64,000 bases of DNA from Piliocolobus tephrosceles (lineage: Eukaryota > Chordata > Mammalia > Primates > Cercopithecidae): assembly GCF_002776525.5 (NCBI RefSeq), contig NC_045437.1:132714590-132778589 (forward strand), given 5' to 3'. A program made the translations under genes and the position numbers. The notes beneath the pieces are model-generated. The model was given only the letters and a program-made list of their open reading frames with translations. It had not been told where the DNA came from and ran no database searches. Shown here piece after piece: positions 43,098 to 52,888 of this stretch. Within the stretch, counting starts at the first letter, position 1. The number at the start of each line of letters is the position of its first letter.

Positions 43098-43524
43098 TCC
43101 CCATGATAGTCTTCTCTGTTTGATCTTCCCAACCTAGCTACTTTTGTGGAATTCCAAGAGCTGGGAAGGACCTGTGTCATCTAGCCCAGGGCATCACAAA
43201 CCCTGGCAAAATCACTTAGAATGTTTTTTCAAAGTACAATTCCCAGACCCCACCTTACATTCAACAGTTAACAACTCTTGCTTTTGTCTGCCAGAGCATG
43301 ACTCTCTTCAGAGTTCCTTCAGAGAAGTCTTCCTTCCCCACTCCATGTGGTTCTACTAGAGCTACCAGTGCTGTAAGGCAGGCCTCTCTAGAGGTGATAG
43401 GACCCAAGATATGCACATAGTTCAAACTGGGCCAATCAGAGTTATCTTCTGAGATGTCTGAGTCAGTGTATGAAAGATCAAAGTGCCTCTTCCCCCTTGG
43501 ATGCCTAATAGAAAATGTGGTTAC
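43098..43524. other. Unique or eroded repeat sequence
   Basis: Contains 'caattcccagaccccacc' (MER5-like) and 'gggccaatcagagttat', both common in old DNA-transposon relics. No gene seen. Confidence 0.45.
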
Positions 43525-43661
43525 AGCTGGGTGCAGTGGCTCACGCCTGTAATCCCAGCACTTTGAGAGACCAAGGCAGGTGGATCACCTGAGGTCAGGA
43601 GTTCAAGGCCAGCCTAGCCAACATGGTGAAATCCTGTCTTTACTAAAAATACAAAAAAATT
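43525..43661 (+). mobile_element. Alu left half
   Basis: Forward Alu from 'agctgggtgcagtggctc' to the middle A-rich linker 'actaaaaatacaaaaaaatt'. The rest is replaced by the next Alu. Confidence 0.92.
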
Positions 43662-43970
43662 GTCCAGGAGTGGTGGCTCACACCTGTAATCCCAGCACTT
43701 TGGGAGGCCGAGACAGGTGGATAACCTGAGGTCAGGAGTTCGAGACCAGCCTGACCAACATAGTGAAACCCTGTCTCTACTAAAGATGCAAAAAACTAGC
43801 TGGGCTTGGTGGCAGACGCCTGTAATCCCAGCTACTCAGGAGGCTGAGACAGGAGAATCGCTTGAACCCAGGAGGCGGAGGGTGCAGTGAGCTGAGATTG
43901 CACCATTGCACTCCAGCCTGGATGACAGAGCGAGACTCCATCTCAAAAAAAGAAAAGAAAAGAAAAGAAA
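43662..43970 (+). mobile_element. Alu (AluS-type), with (AAAAG)n tail
   Basis: Complete forward Alu fused to the left half above, with tail (GAAAA)n. Confidence 0.94.
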
Positions 43971-44135
43971 CCAAGTATTCTGACCTCTGGAGATGAGCAG
44001 TCAGGTAGTCAGGTGTGATCAAAAACAAGACTCATGAGTCCAATACTGAAACCAAAGTGCAAATGTTCACCTGCTGTGTCAGTTTGGATACTACAGGAAA
44101 CAGAAGCCAAGATGGAATTAGAAGTATAAGATTTA

Positions 44136-44445
44136 CGGTGGCTCAAGCCTGTAATCCCAGCACTTTGGGAGGCCAAGACGGGCAGATCACGAGGTCAGGA
44201 GATCGAGACCATCCTGGCTAACATGGTGAAACCCCGTCTCTACTAAAAAAAAAAATACAAAAAACTAGCCGGGTGAGGTGGCGGGCGCCTGTAGTCCCAG
44301 CTACTCGGGAGGCTGAGGCAGGAGAATGGCGTAAACCCGGGAGGCAGAGCTTGCAGTGAGCTGAGATCCGGCCACTGCACTCCAGCCTGGGCGACAGAGT
44401 GAGACTCCATCTCAAAAAAAATAAATAAATAAAAATAAAAAAAAA
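44136..44445 (+). mobile_element. AluY, 5' truncated, Old World monkey form
   Basis: Begins at 'cggtggctcaagcctgtaat', lacking the first nine or so bases. Target duplication 'gaagtaYaagattta' at 44121-44135 and 44446-44460. Confidence 0.95.
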
Positions 44446-44460
44446 GAAGTACAAGATTTA

Positions 44461-44980
44461 TTAGGGGAAATGCCTATGAAGGAAAAAGGGAAGTGAGAGC
44501 AAGAGCAGGTGGGGATGGTCTGTGACCACAGGGAAGTTCTGACACCTGTCAAGGAAGAGAAGGAAGGAAGGAAGATTGTGTAGGAATAGTATCCGATTGC
44601 AGCAAAGCTTTGAGGAAATCTGGACCAAGTCGACGGAAAGCCCAGGTCAATGATTGCCCAGTGAAGGAGTCCAGCACTGGGCAGAAATGGCCTGGTTCCA
44701 GCGCACCTTTCTCAGTCATTGCTGGGAATAGCCCCACAGAGAGTATGCCCTTGGCATAAATGATCCCAGAAGAAGACAGCAGGAAGCTGTCAGTCAACCA
44801 CACTCCTTGCAGCTGGTTCTCTTGAAAATAGGTCTGGATGGTGCTTTTCCATGGCTGCCATACCCATGTACCATGAATTAAACTCCCCCAAGGAAACTTT
44901 AGGGAGGTGACCACATGAGATAAGCAGTCAGTGTCCATTGTCTACACTGCTTTTCACAACACACATCATTAACGTAACTG
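44461..44980. other. Unidentified, possibly old repeat
   Basis: Follows the interrupted 'aagatttattaggggaaatg' word, whose reverse holds AATAAA. LTR- or LINE-like, but not named. No gene seen. Confidence 0.35.
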
Positions 44981-44984
44981 ACTA

Positions 44985-45010
44985 TATACATATAGAGAGA
45001 GAGAGAGAGA
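44985..45010. repeat. (TA)n(GA)n microsatellite
   Basis: 'tatatacatatagagagaga' type run forming the head of the next reverse Alu. Confidence 0.9.
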
Positions 45011-45288
45011 TGGAGTTTCGCACATGTTGCCCAGGCTGGCAAGCAGTGGCACAATCTCAGCTCACTGCAACCTCCGCCTCTCAGGTTCAAGTGATTCTCC
45101 TGCCTCTGCCTCCCGAGTGGCTGGGATTACAGGCACGTGCCACCATGCCCAGCTAATTTTGTATTTTTAGTAGAGACGGGGTTTCTCCATGTTGGTCAGG
45201 CTGGTCTCGAACCCCTGACCTCAGGTGATCCACCCGCCTTGGCCTCCCAAAGTGCTGGGATTAGAGGCGTGAGCCACTGCGTCCGGCC
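45011..45288 (-). mobile_element. Alu (AluS-type)
   Basis: Reverse Alu 'tggagtttcgcacatgttgcc' to 'gagccactgcgtccggcc', followed by a separate 23-T run (45289-45311). Confidence 0.93.
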
Positions 45289-45311
45289 TTTTTTTTTTTT
45301 TTTTTTTTTTT

Positions 45312-46215
45312 CCTTCAAAACATGTATTGGTTTGGCCTTACTGAAAGTGTCAGGTCATTTAGTAAAAAATATATGCTATCCTGAAGAGGAGTGGGTGGAG
45401 CATTTTCTCATTTATTTTTCTACCATGAACATACTTGAATTGCCACAAAGAAGTTACTATGGAAACTGCTCTCAAACTTGCAAGATAAAAGGTAAAAATG
45501 GAACACTTTGTTGACATGCAAATAGTCTCTAGAGACCACTTTTTAACAAACTCTCCTGGTCTGATTTTTCTGAATCTTTTAAAGGCTCTCTTGAAGTAAA
45601 AGTGGACAGGCAGATTTTTTGGTGTTACACTCCAGATGGCTCCAGCTGACTGTGCAAATGTCACAGGTGACAACTCTAGGATGGGTCTAGACACACACAA
45701 ACTTGGTTTTGGAATGAGCAAAGAGGCTGACAGTGTCCTGCGGTGAACACCCAAACAGGCCCAGGGGAGGGAAGGTGGTTGTTTTTGGGCCAGGCCCGGT
45801 CTGCAGGTGTACTCTGGACTCATTTGTTTGAAAGTTAACTTGCTGAGCTCTTATTTATGCAAAGTAGTTTCTCTTTCTTATCTCCTCTGGCCACATTCCA
45901 TCTCTGGGATCTTGAGCTGGATAGTCTTTTCAACAAAACAACGCAAACTTCTTATTTGAAAGCCCTATTCCTCTACCTATCTCTGCTCATCTTTACCTGA
46001 ATCTCCCCACCCACCTCTCCAACTTACTTTGTATCAGCCCAAGTACTCCTATCATTACAGAGCTCTGAGATAACTTTGGATTTCTGCTTGTTGTACTTTT
46101 CTGCCTATCAATTCCTTCAACCTTGCTTCTTTCTCTTGGGGCCTCAATCCGAAAGCCTTACTGAAACATTTTTCAAAGCTGCTTTCAGTAATTAAGTGAA
46201 TGCAACTTGGAGAGG
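45312..46215. other. Unique intergenic sequence
   Basis: About 900 bp with no recognised repeat or gene. The 154-codon reverse frame at 45359-45823 has no recognisable domain. Confidence 0.5.
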
Positions 46216-46335
46216 GTTTCCTGTAGTCTCAGCTTCTTGAGAGACTGAGGTGGGAGGATTGCCTGAGCCCAGGAGTGTCAGACCAGCTGGGGCAACAGAG
46301 TGAGACCTCCAACTCAAAAAAAAAAACAAAACACA
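46216..46335 (+). mobile_element. Alu monomer fragment
   Basis: Forward arm starting inside, 'tcctgtagtctcagcttcttg', ending with an A tail. Confidence 0.8.
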
Positions 46336-46439
46336 AGAGGTGGTTTGACTTGAGGGACCCGGGTCAGAGGTTGTTTATTTGGGATTATTGTTACCTAGCT
46401 TCATGACTAGCAACCGTCAATTTCACTTCTTTGTGAATC

Positions 46440-46671
46440 AGAGTCTTTATCGGATCCTTTCAAGGGATCCTCCCATTTCAGCCTCCCAAGTAGCTGGCCT
46501 CACAGTTGTGTGTCCCAACACCTGGTTATTATTATTTTTTTTTGTAAAGACGGGGGGTCTCACTTTGTTGCCCAGGCTGGTCTTGAACTCCTGGGCTCAA
46601 GTGATCCTCCTGCCTTGGACTCCCAGCCTCCCAAAATGCTGGGGTAACAGGCGTGAGACACTGTGCTTGGC
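46440..46671 (-). mobile_element. Alu, truncated (old)
   Basis: Reverse Alu pieces 'gggatcctcccatttcagcc' and 'gaactcctgggctcaagtgatcc', ending 'gagacactgtgcttggcc'. Confidence 0.85.
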
Positions 46672-46679
46672 CTGTAATG

Positions 46680-46985
46680 AACTATCGTAGAACCTAAGAT
46701 TAGCCTTCAGGATTTGCATTTCTGACAAACGGATGGCCCCACCCAGACCAGCCACTCCTCTGCTGGTCTTCCACCCAGAAGCCGACTCAGCAAAGGAGAA
46801 CCATTTTCCACACTCCTCTGATTGCATCCCCAACCAATCAGCAGCACCCATGCCCTAACCCTCTGCCCAACAAACTATCTTTGAAAAACCCTAGCTTCCA
46901 AATTTTCAGGAAGATTAATTTGAGTAATAACTCTGTCTCTCAAGTGGCGTGGCCAGCTTCATGTCAAACTCTTCACTGCAATGGC
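46680..46985 (+). mobile_element. Possible old LTR
   Basis: 'gaccagccactcctctgctgg', 'aaaaaccctagcttccaaatt' and 'ttgagtaataactctgtctctc' have the look of an LTR R-U5 region. The family is not recognised with confidence. Confidence 0.35.
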
Positions 46986-47084
46986 TTGGTTGCAGCGAAT
47001 TGATTTTATCTGTAAAGCGGGAAGAAAGAACCCGCTAAGCGATTACCCTATATGCAATTACCTTAAATGTTTCCTTGATTATTA

Positions 47085-47190
47085 CATGTTTCTTCCAATT
47101 ACCTTTAAACTCCAAGAGAGCTGGGTCTCTAACTGTATTCCGCACTTCTGGAACACACAAGATGCCCAATAAATATTTGTAGAATGAAAA
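47085..47190 (+). mobile_element. L2 3' terminal fragment
   Basis: 'aaactccaagagagctgggtc' then 'gatgcccaataaatatttgtagaatgaa' match the L2 tail. Confidence 0.7.
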
Positions 47191-47724
47191 GAACTGTAAA
47201 ATTTCATCAGACGGATCAAATGAAACTTAAGGTTGCTTGAAGCTTTAACAGGAGCATTGATAAAAATGAGTAAGTGGAGAAGGAAGTGATGCCAAGCATT
47301 GCAACAAAGCAATGAAAGGAATGTGCATATTTATCCTTAAAAAAACACAAACCAGTCACATATATGCGTATGTGTGCGTGTATATATAATGTTGGCTTTT
47401 TAGTTTCCCGTGGAGTGTGAACTGAGTTTCTGAGGTTTATAATAAAGTATTTAACAAGGATTTCAGGTAGTTGTCTAAATATAAAACATTGTATAATAGA
47501 ATTAGAGCAGAAAAGGATTTAGAATACAAGTTCTTCAATTTTACAGGGGTGGAAACTAAGGTCTAGAGATCTAAGTGTACTTGGGCATTGGGAAATAAAT
47601 ACAGCGATGTGTCTGTCGATGAGGAATACATATGCCAATCATACTTCTGTATAATCATTACTAATAACATAGCAATAGTGCCTTACATTTGAAAAGTGTT
47701 TGAGTGTGACTAGATCCTGCACCA
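47191..47724. other. Unique sequence upstream of the CLINT1 promoter
   Basis: AT-rich, with a (TATG)n/(TG)n microsatellite near 47358-47390. No repeat family or gene recognised. Confidence 0.5.
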
Positions 47725-47836
47725 GTGGTTTTGAAACTTGAGCGTGATCAGAATCACCTGGAGGATTTGCAAAAGCACAGATCGCTGGGCCTCACCTCCA
47801 AAATTTCCGGCTCGGTAGGTCTGGTGCAGGGGACTG
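47725..47836 (-). mobile_element. MER5A fragment (hAT-Charlie)
   Basis: 'cagtggttttgaaacttgagcgtgatcagaatcacctggagg' words at the left and 'cggtaggtctggtgc' on the right are MER5A in reverse. It ends about 50 bp before the CpG island. Confidence 0.85.
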
Positions 47837-47912
47837 GGAAAGCTTGAGAAAAATTATCCCAACTCCTCTCAGCTCTCGCAACTGAACCGGCCCCGCTCGG
47901 CACTCAGGGAAA

Positions 47913-47931
47913 ACTACAAGTCCCGGCGTGC
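47913..47931 (+). promoter_or_regulatory. ZNF143/THAP11-type element (ACTACAA + TCCCGGCRTGC)
   Basis: The 19-base word ACTACAAGTCCCGGCGTGC matches the long bipartite element (ACTACAA then a TCCCAGMATGC-like core) known to bind ZNF143 and THAP11 in many housekeeping promoters. It sits about 230 bp upstream of the CLINT1 ATG, next to the likely start site. Confidence 0.75.
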
Positions 47932-47957
47932 CCCGCGCGCAGCGGCGGAAAGCCGGG

Positions 47958-47966
47958 CACTTCCGC
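47958..47966 (-). promoter_or_regulatory. ETS-family site, reverse (CACTTCCGC)
   Basis: CACTTCCGC is the complement of GCGGAAGTG, a GABPA/ELK-type ETS site, common near start sites of TATA-less promoters. A second one lies at 48097-48105. Confidence 0.55.
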
Positions 47967-48061
47967 TCCACGCAGCGCCTCTGCTGCCGCGTCTCGACGT
48001 GTCACCGGCGGCCCCGCTGCTGTGGCAAAGGAAGGAGCTGACTGGGGGAGTTCGAGGCGGT

Positions 48062-48067
48062 GGGCGG
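48062..48067 (+). promoter_or_regulatory. GC box (GGGCGG), Sp1/KLF type
   Basis: GGGCGG within a GGTGGGCGGCGGTG context in the presumed 5' UTR. This is a common Sp1/KLF core; such short words are frequent in CpG islands, so function is uncertain. Confidence 0.4.
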
Positions 48068-48096
48068 CGGTGACCCCGGCCTGGAACGGCCCCGGT

Positions 48097-48105
48097 ACGG
48101 AAGTG
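48097..48105 (+). promoter_or_regulatory. ETS-family site (ACGGAAGTG)
   Basis: ACGGAAGTG holds the GGAAGTG ETS core, 59 bp upstream of the start codon. Its pairing with the reverse ETS word at 47958 fits a GABP-type promoter; function is inferred. Confidence 0.5.
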
Positions 48106-48163
48106 TTCCAGGGTCCGTGGGGAGCAGGAGAGGGAGGCGGCGGCCCGTCCCGCGCGGGACACG

Positions 48164-48204
48164 ATGTTGAACATGTGGAAGGTGCGCGAGCTGGTGGACA
48201 AAGC
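48164..48204 (+). CDS. CLINT1: CLINT1 coding exon 1 (N-terminus of clathrin interactor 1 / epsinR)
   Basis: The exon encodes MLNMWKVRELVDK plus two bases of the next codon (Ala, GC|n). It then meets GTGAGT at 48205-48210, a consensus U2 splice donor. I recognise this peptide as the start of CLINT1, the first helix of its ENTH domain. In the known family the ENTH domain binds phosphoinositide (PI4P) and the SNARE VTI1B. The unstructured tail, not in this window, binds clathrin, AP-1 and GGA adaptors, so the protein works in vesicle traffic between trans-Golgi network and endosomes. The start is secure: there is no ATG between about 47930 and 48163, an in-frame TGA lies upstream at 48071-48073, and the start has A at -3. 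The human protein is about 625 residues, so about 2% of the gene's coding sequence is here. The CpG-island setting supports a housekeeping gene. The remaining exons lie beyond 64000. Confidence 0.95.
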
Positions 48205-48236
48205 GTGAGTATCGGGGGGCAGTTGTGGCCGAGGCC

Positions 48237-48242
48237 CACGTG
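48237..48242. promoter_or_regulatory. E-box CACGTG in proximal intron 1
   Basis: A palindromic CACGTG about 30 bp after the splice donor, inside the CpG island. It could bind USF, MYC/MAX or TFE3-type factors. An ATF/CREB-like word CCACGTCA lies nearby at 48290-48297. Confidence 0.4.
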
Positions 48243-48319
48243 GGGGAGGGGGTAGGGGGAGACGGAGCTGGCCTTGGGCTAGAGGTTGCCCACGTCACGC
48301 CCCCCGGCTCTGCCAGTCC

Positions 48320-48332
48320 CATCATGGCGGCG
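48320..48332 (+). promoter_or_regulatory. YY1-like site (CATCATGGCGGCG)
   Basis: ATGGCGGC with an upstream CATC resembles the YY1 core AAnATGGCGGC often found just downstream of CpG-island start sites. It lies about 115 bp into intron 1. Confidence 0.45.
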
Positions 48333-48390
48333 ACCCACTCCTTCCCGGCCCCGGGCCTCATCCCCGCTGGCGAGGCTGGGGAGGGACCCT

Positions 48391-49349
48391 CCCTCGTTTT
48401 AAAAAACATTATCTTGGCCACCCTTCTTTCCTTTCCAAGCCTTCCTGTCCCTTCCCCTATTCCAACCCCTGGGTGCCGACGCTTTGGTCATAAGGGGCGC
48501 GTTGTTTGACGCTGGGTCACTGCCCTGGCCGGAGGACTGTCTTGGCCCCAGGCTGTGGGCTTTGCCTCCTGGGGAGCAGGGAAGATTTGGGGTTGGGGGG
48601 CACAATGCACTCGTTCTCTGTGTCCCTCAGGGTGTAGTACGGAGAGACCTTAGACCTGGTTGGATTGTGTCTTTTACCTTCTTGGCCTCCTCTTAATTCC
48701 TAATGAACCTGAAGTGTTGGAGTGGGTGTTAGTAGTGTAACAAGTGGCTACTGTGGTCAGCCTGAAGTTACTCAAAAAGAGACTCATCCTTTGCTTTTCT
48801 AACACTAGTGAAAGTAGATCACTATATAACTTCTTGCGAGTTTTTCTTCCGTTTCTTTTTCCACTACACATCATTTTTGGTGTGCTACTTGTTCCATTCG
48901 ATTAAATTAAGAGGTCATTAAGAAATTTCCCCTTAAGAAAAAAAACAACGCAGGTTTACATCCTGTTGATCTGCTTTTAAAAGCAGGTAAAACGACCAGT
49001 GCATAGTTGATTTCCTTTAAGACTGAAATAACTTCAGTCTCTTACTTGCACAAGGAAAACTTTAACTTTTAAAATGAGTATAATCAGATATAACAGTGGT
49101 TAAGTAAGGTCTTCTAGGCCAGCAGGAAATAAAGTTTAAGAATTTAGGCAGTCCTCTTCCTTTTGGGTTTTAATGATTATGCAATAAGTGTGGTGAGAAA
49201 AACAGTTCATTTGTGCCACCCACCTAACCTAAAATCAGGAAGTATAGATAACAAACTGTTTTCTTGACACCAGGAAACAAAGTAATTTCCAGTGCCTTGT
49301 CTGATGCATGAGATAGAACTTAGAGCTTGATCATATTTTTATATTTTCT
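48391..49349. other. Unique proximal intron 1 sequence
   Basis: About 960 bp free of Alus, next to the CpG island. No exon seen. Confidence 0.5.
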
Positions 49350-49570
49350 GTGCTACTAAGAAGGCAATAGAGTGCCCAAGGAGCATAGGTTTCAGAACCT
49401 GCAAAGCTGGGTTCAAGCTTTGTAACCTTAGAGAAGTTACTTATCCTCACAGTGCCCTGGTTTTTTCTGGTTCAAAATGAAAATGCAACAATACCTACCT
49501 TAGAATATTGTTGTGAGGCTTCAGGGTTAAGGGATTGTATTGCATATAAAGCCCTTAACGTATGTTTAGA
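49350..49570 (+). mobile_element. MIR
   Basis: 'aaagctgggttcaagctttg', 'agagaagttacttatcctcac' and 'tattgttgtgaggcttcagg' follow MIR in forward order. Confidence 0.8.
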
Positions 49571-49880
49571 TTGTGTACTTTTGAAACTAGCAGATGTTTT
49601 GCATTTAGAGATAAATCTCTTTGAGAAGCTTCAAGTTTGAAAAGTGATTTGCTTTAATAATTTTCCTTTATAACAACTCATTTGGCTATTAAGGCTTCAG
49701 CTGTTTATTTTGTACTCTTTAGCTATTTATATATTCTTTGTTTTTGCTTACCAAAGATGAAATAAACTGATAATTCTTTTCCAGATCCAGGTTCATTGGC
49801 TTTTTTTTAGTATATTGTGTAAAGATTAGGATATCAACTTAAATAGTTTTTTAAAGGCCGAAAGAAGACTAAAAGCTGCC

Positions 49881-50031
49881 TCTTTTTTTTTTTTATTTTT
49901 ATTTTGACGGGGTCTCATTCTTTTGTGTAATCATAGCTCACTGCACCCTCCAACTCCTGGACTCAAGTGATCCTCCCGCCTCAGCCTCCCAAGTGGCCAG
50001 GACTACAGGCATCCACCACCGTGCCTGGCAC
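49881..50031 (-). mobile_element. Alu monomer / truncated Alu
   Basis: Reverse fragment 'gacggggtctcattcttttg' to 'caccaccgtgcctggc'. Target duplication 'actgcctcttt' or close to it on both sides. Confidence 0.85.
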
Positions 50032-50714
50032 TGCCTCTTTATTTCTAAGTCAGAGGTCAGCAGAATAAAACCATTAAGAAACACCTTGTTCTCTTAGAGG
50101 ACTAAATTTGTGGTACTCAAAAATTTGAAGAGGCTGTATATTGTTTGTAAGACAGAAATTGAGGCAATATTCCTACTATTGTTGTACCTTTCATATTTGC
50201 TTATCACACTTGTTACTAATCTTCATGTGCTTTAGGTTAAATTTACCATGTAAGTAGTTATGTAAAGGAAAAGCTATTGTTGAAAAATATTATCTGTCTT
50301 TTTACTACCCAATTTAGGATGTAGACTTCAACCAGATTATTCAAGAACATAGAAGAATGTTGCCACCAAAGACTTTTTAAGGCTTTTGTGGGTGTCTGAC
50401 ACATTAAGATTAGAACATGAGGTTAATTTACTGATGAGTACTTGGGATTTTAATTTTCATCTTTCACTGGCAAGAAGAGATGAAATTCTTCCCCCCAAAT
50501 GTAAGCATCTTACAGAACTGTGGATCTGTTAGACTGTGCACCTTATAATGCCATAATAGATGTGCAGCAGATCCATAGAATGGCTGCTCTGATTATCAGA
50601 GATATAAAATGATGAAGGAACTTGCAAATGAAGGAACAGTGAAGCGATTAAGGACTATTCAGATAGGTAGATCAATAGAATGAGGGCTTATATGAGAGAA
50701 AGATTAGGGGGTTT
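50032..50714. other. Unique intron sequence
   Basis: No repeat or exon recognised. A passage near 50320-50360 is weakly codon-like but has stops. Confidence 0.5.
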
Positions 50715-50870
50715 AACTATCTGGTTCATATTCTGGCATTACCTTTTTAATTAGCTGTGTGTATGATTTGAGGCAGAATCACATGAATCTCCAGATGTTG
50801 CATTCCTTATCTGTAAAATGAGGGGACCTGGCTAGAGTAAGACTTTTCCCACCTTTAATGACTATTGGAG
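50715..50870 (+). mobile_element. MIR
   Basis: 'gaggcagaatcacatgaatctcc' and 'ccttatctgtaaaatgagggg' fit a diverged MIR. Confidence 0.65.
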
Positions 50871-51196
50871 AAATGTGTTTCCATCAAGGAAAAGTAGTTG
50901 GAACTAGTTTTTACAATAGCAGACAAATTTTGTAGCCATTATCCTCTGTAGGCAATTTAGGCTGAAAAGGGAAATTTTCTTAAAAAGTGGTAATAAGTGT
51001 TATACTTAAATATTTTGTGCAGTAAATACACACCATGACTCAGGAAGACTAGGACTTTTAGTGTGTATTGATACCCAGTGAGGTTTTACTTCAGAAAAAA
51101 AAAAATGTACTCTTTGAAAAATGTGTTTCCTGGAGCCACTCTTAGATTCAGTATGGTAGCGGCTCTTAAGTATGATGATGTATTTATTTTACCTTA
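50871..51196. other. Unique intron sequence
   Basis: Nothing recognised. Confidence 0.5.
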
Positions 51197-51492
51197 TTTT
51201 ATTTTTTTTTGAGACCGAGTCTCGCTCTGTCGTCCAAGCTGGAGTGCAGTGGTGCGATCTTGGCTCACTGCAATCTCTGCCTCCTGGGTTTAAGCAATTC
51301 TCCTGTCTCGCCCTCCCAAGTAGCTGGAACTACAGGCATGTGCCCCCAGACCTGGCTGATTTTTTTAATTTTTAGTAGAGACGGGGGTTTCACCATGTTA
51401 GCCAGGATGGTCTCGATCTACTGACCTCATGATCCATCTGCCTCGGCCTCCCAAAGTGCTGGGATTACAGGTGTGAGCCACCGCACCTGGCT
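51197..51492 (-). mobile_element. Alu (AluS-type)
   Basis: Reverse Alu, 'gagaccgagtctcgctctg' to 'gagccaccgcacctggct', abutting the next Alu. Confidence 0.95.
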
Positions 51493-51740
51493 CTTTTTTT
51501 TTTTTTTTGAGATGGGGTTTCGCTCTTGTTGCCTGGGCTGAAGTGCAGTGGCGTGATGTCGGCTCACTGCCGCCTCCACCTCTGGGGTTCAAGCGATTCT
51601 CCTGCCTCTGCCTCCCTAGTAGCTGGAATTACAGGTGCCTGCCACCACAGCCATCTAATTTGTGTATTTTTAATAGAGACAGGGTTTTGCCATGTTAGCC
51701 AGGCTGGTCTCGAACTCCTGACCTCAGCCACCCAAAGTGT
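51493..51740 (-). mobile_element. Alu, 5' end deleted
   Basis: Reverse Alu that jumps from 'gaactcctgacctca' to 'gccacccaaagtgtt' and stops. The terminal about 45 bases are gone. Confidence 0.92.
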
Positions 51741-52264
51741 TAATGATGTATTTCAGACATTGGCTTTTGAGACCTTGAAGACTTTCTGGAAGTGGGAGGA
51801 TATTTTCCACAATCGCTGCACCTCCTAGTGGCAGTAGAGGGATTTGTTTTGCACAACATTGTGGAACTGAGGGGAAGCAGATAAAACCATAGGCCTGCCA
51901 GAGCTTGGGATGCCAGTATCTTCCCACTCGTCAAGTTGCATAAAAGGCGATGTGGCAGGAAAGGATAAGTGGCACCATTCCCACCAACTAGGAGCACTAG
52001 CTTAACCACTGTCATCTTATGACCTGTCTGTCTTTACTTGTGGCTGTAATAAAATTGGACATGTTTATATTTTGTCATCCTATACATGGTAAAATTGAAA
52101 GTTGCTGCAGTTCTATTTTCTCTCCAAGTTTGAGGAATGTAATGAAGATGACACTCCATTACATAGTAATGGTAGTGGTAGATCAAAACTGCTACTTATT
52201 TGGTTAAGCTCAGCAAATCCTTCTCTTTCCTTGCAAGGAGTAATATTAGTGGTAAATCTATTTC
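51741..52264. other. Unique intron sequence
   Basis: No repeat or exon recognised. Confidence 0.5.
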
Positions 52265-52564
52265 TTTTTTTTTTTTTTTTTTGAGACGGAGTCTCACTCT
52301 GTCGCCCGGGCTGGAGTGCAGTGGCCAGATCTCAGCTCACTGCAAGCTCCGCCTCCCGGGTTCACGCCATTCTCCTGCCTCAGCCTCCCGAGTAGCTGGG
52401 ACTACAGGCGCCCGCCACCTCGCCCGGCTAGTTTTTTGTATTTTTTAGTAGAGACGGGGTTTCACCATGTTAGCCAGGATGATCTCGATCTCCTGACCTC
52501 GTGATCCGCCCGTCTCGGCCTCCCAAAGTGCTGGGATTACAGACTTGAGCCACTGCGCCCGGCC
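52265..52564 (-). mobile_element. AluY, Old World monkey form
   Basis: Reverse AluY with an exact target duplication 'ggtaaatctatttc' (52251-52264 and 52565-52578). Confidence 0.97.
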
Positions 52565-52589
52565 GGTAAATCTATTTCATCAGTGGCCC

Positions 52590-52888
52590 GTCCCCCCTTT
52601 TTTTTTCGGAGACAGTCTCACTCTATCCCCCAGGCTGAAGTGCAGTGGCGTGATTTCGGCTCACTGCAATCTCTGTCTCCTGGTTTCAAATGATTATCCT
52701 GCCTCAGCCTGCCGAATAGCTGGGATTACAGGTGTCTACCTCCACGCCTAGCTAATTTTTGTATTTTTAATAGAGATGAGGTTTTGCCATGTTGGCCAAG
52801 CTGGTCTCAAACTCGTGACCTCAGGTGATCCACCCACCTCGGCCTCCCAAAGTGCTGGGATTACAGGCATGAGCCACCTTGCCCAGCC
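52590..52888 (-). mobile_element. Alu (AluS-type)
   Basis: Reverse Alu with an exact target duplication 'tcagtggccc' (about 52580-52589 and 52889-52898). Confidence 0.96.

Larger units (their letters stand above)
47940..48163 (+). other. CLINT1: CLINT1 5' untranslated region (approximate)
   Basis: GC-rich sequence directly upstream of the CLINT1 start codon. It contains no ATG, so there is no AUG-initiated upstream ORF, and it carries an in-frame stop at 48071-48073. The transcription start cannot be fixed by eye. There is no TATA box, and dispersed initiation within the CpG island is expected. The left limit given is a guess just downstream of the ACTACAA element. Confidence 0.6.
47880..48390. 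promoter_or_regulatory. CpG island promoter of CLINT1
   Basis: An abrupt rise in G+C and CpG density compared with the AT-rich flanks, with many CGCG, GCGG and CCGG words and no TATA box. It spans the 5' UTR, the start codon and the first about 180 bp of intron 1. This is the only such island in the window and it contains no Alu. An antisense transcript from the same island is possible but nothing in the sequence proves it. Confidence 0.9.

Noticed and set aside
42652..43137. Forward open frame of 161 codons
   Set aside because: The second half is a reverse Alu; the first part lacks any recognisable protein similarity.
45359..45823. Reverse open frame of 154 codons in unique DNA
   Set aside because: No motif, signal peptide or splice signals, and no similarity I recognise.
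48002..48421. Reverse 139-codon and forward 94-codon frames over the CpG island
   Set aside because: GC-rich DNA has few stops by chance. They overlap the real CLINT1 exon and show no known protein.
50296..50700. Passage that looked like a processed pseudogene
   Set aside because: Only short open stretches, no poly-A tail or target duplication, and no protein recognised.
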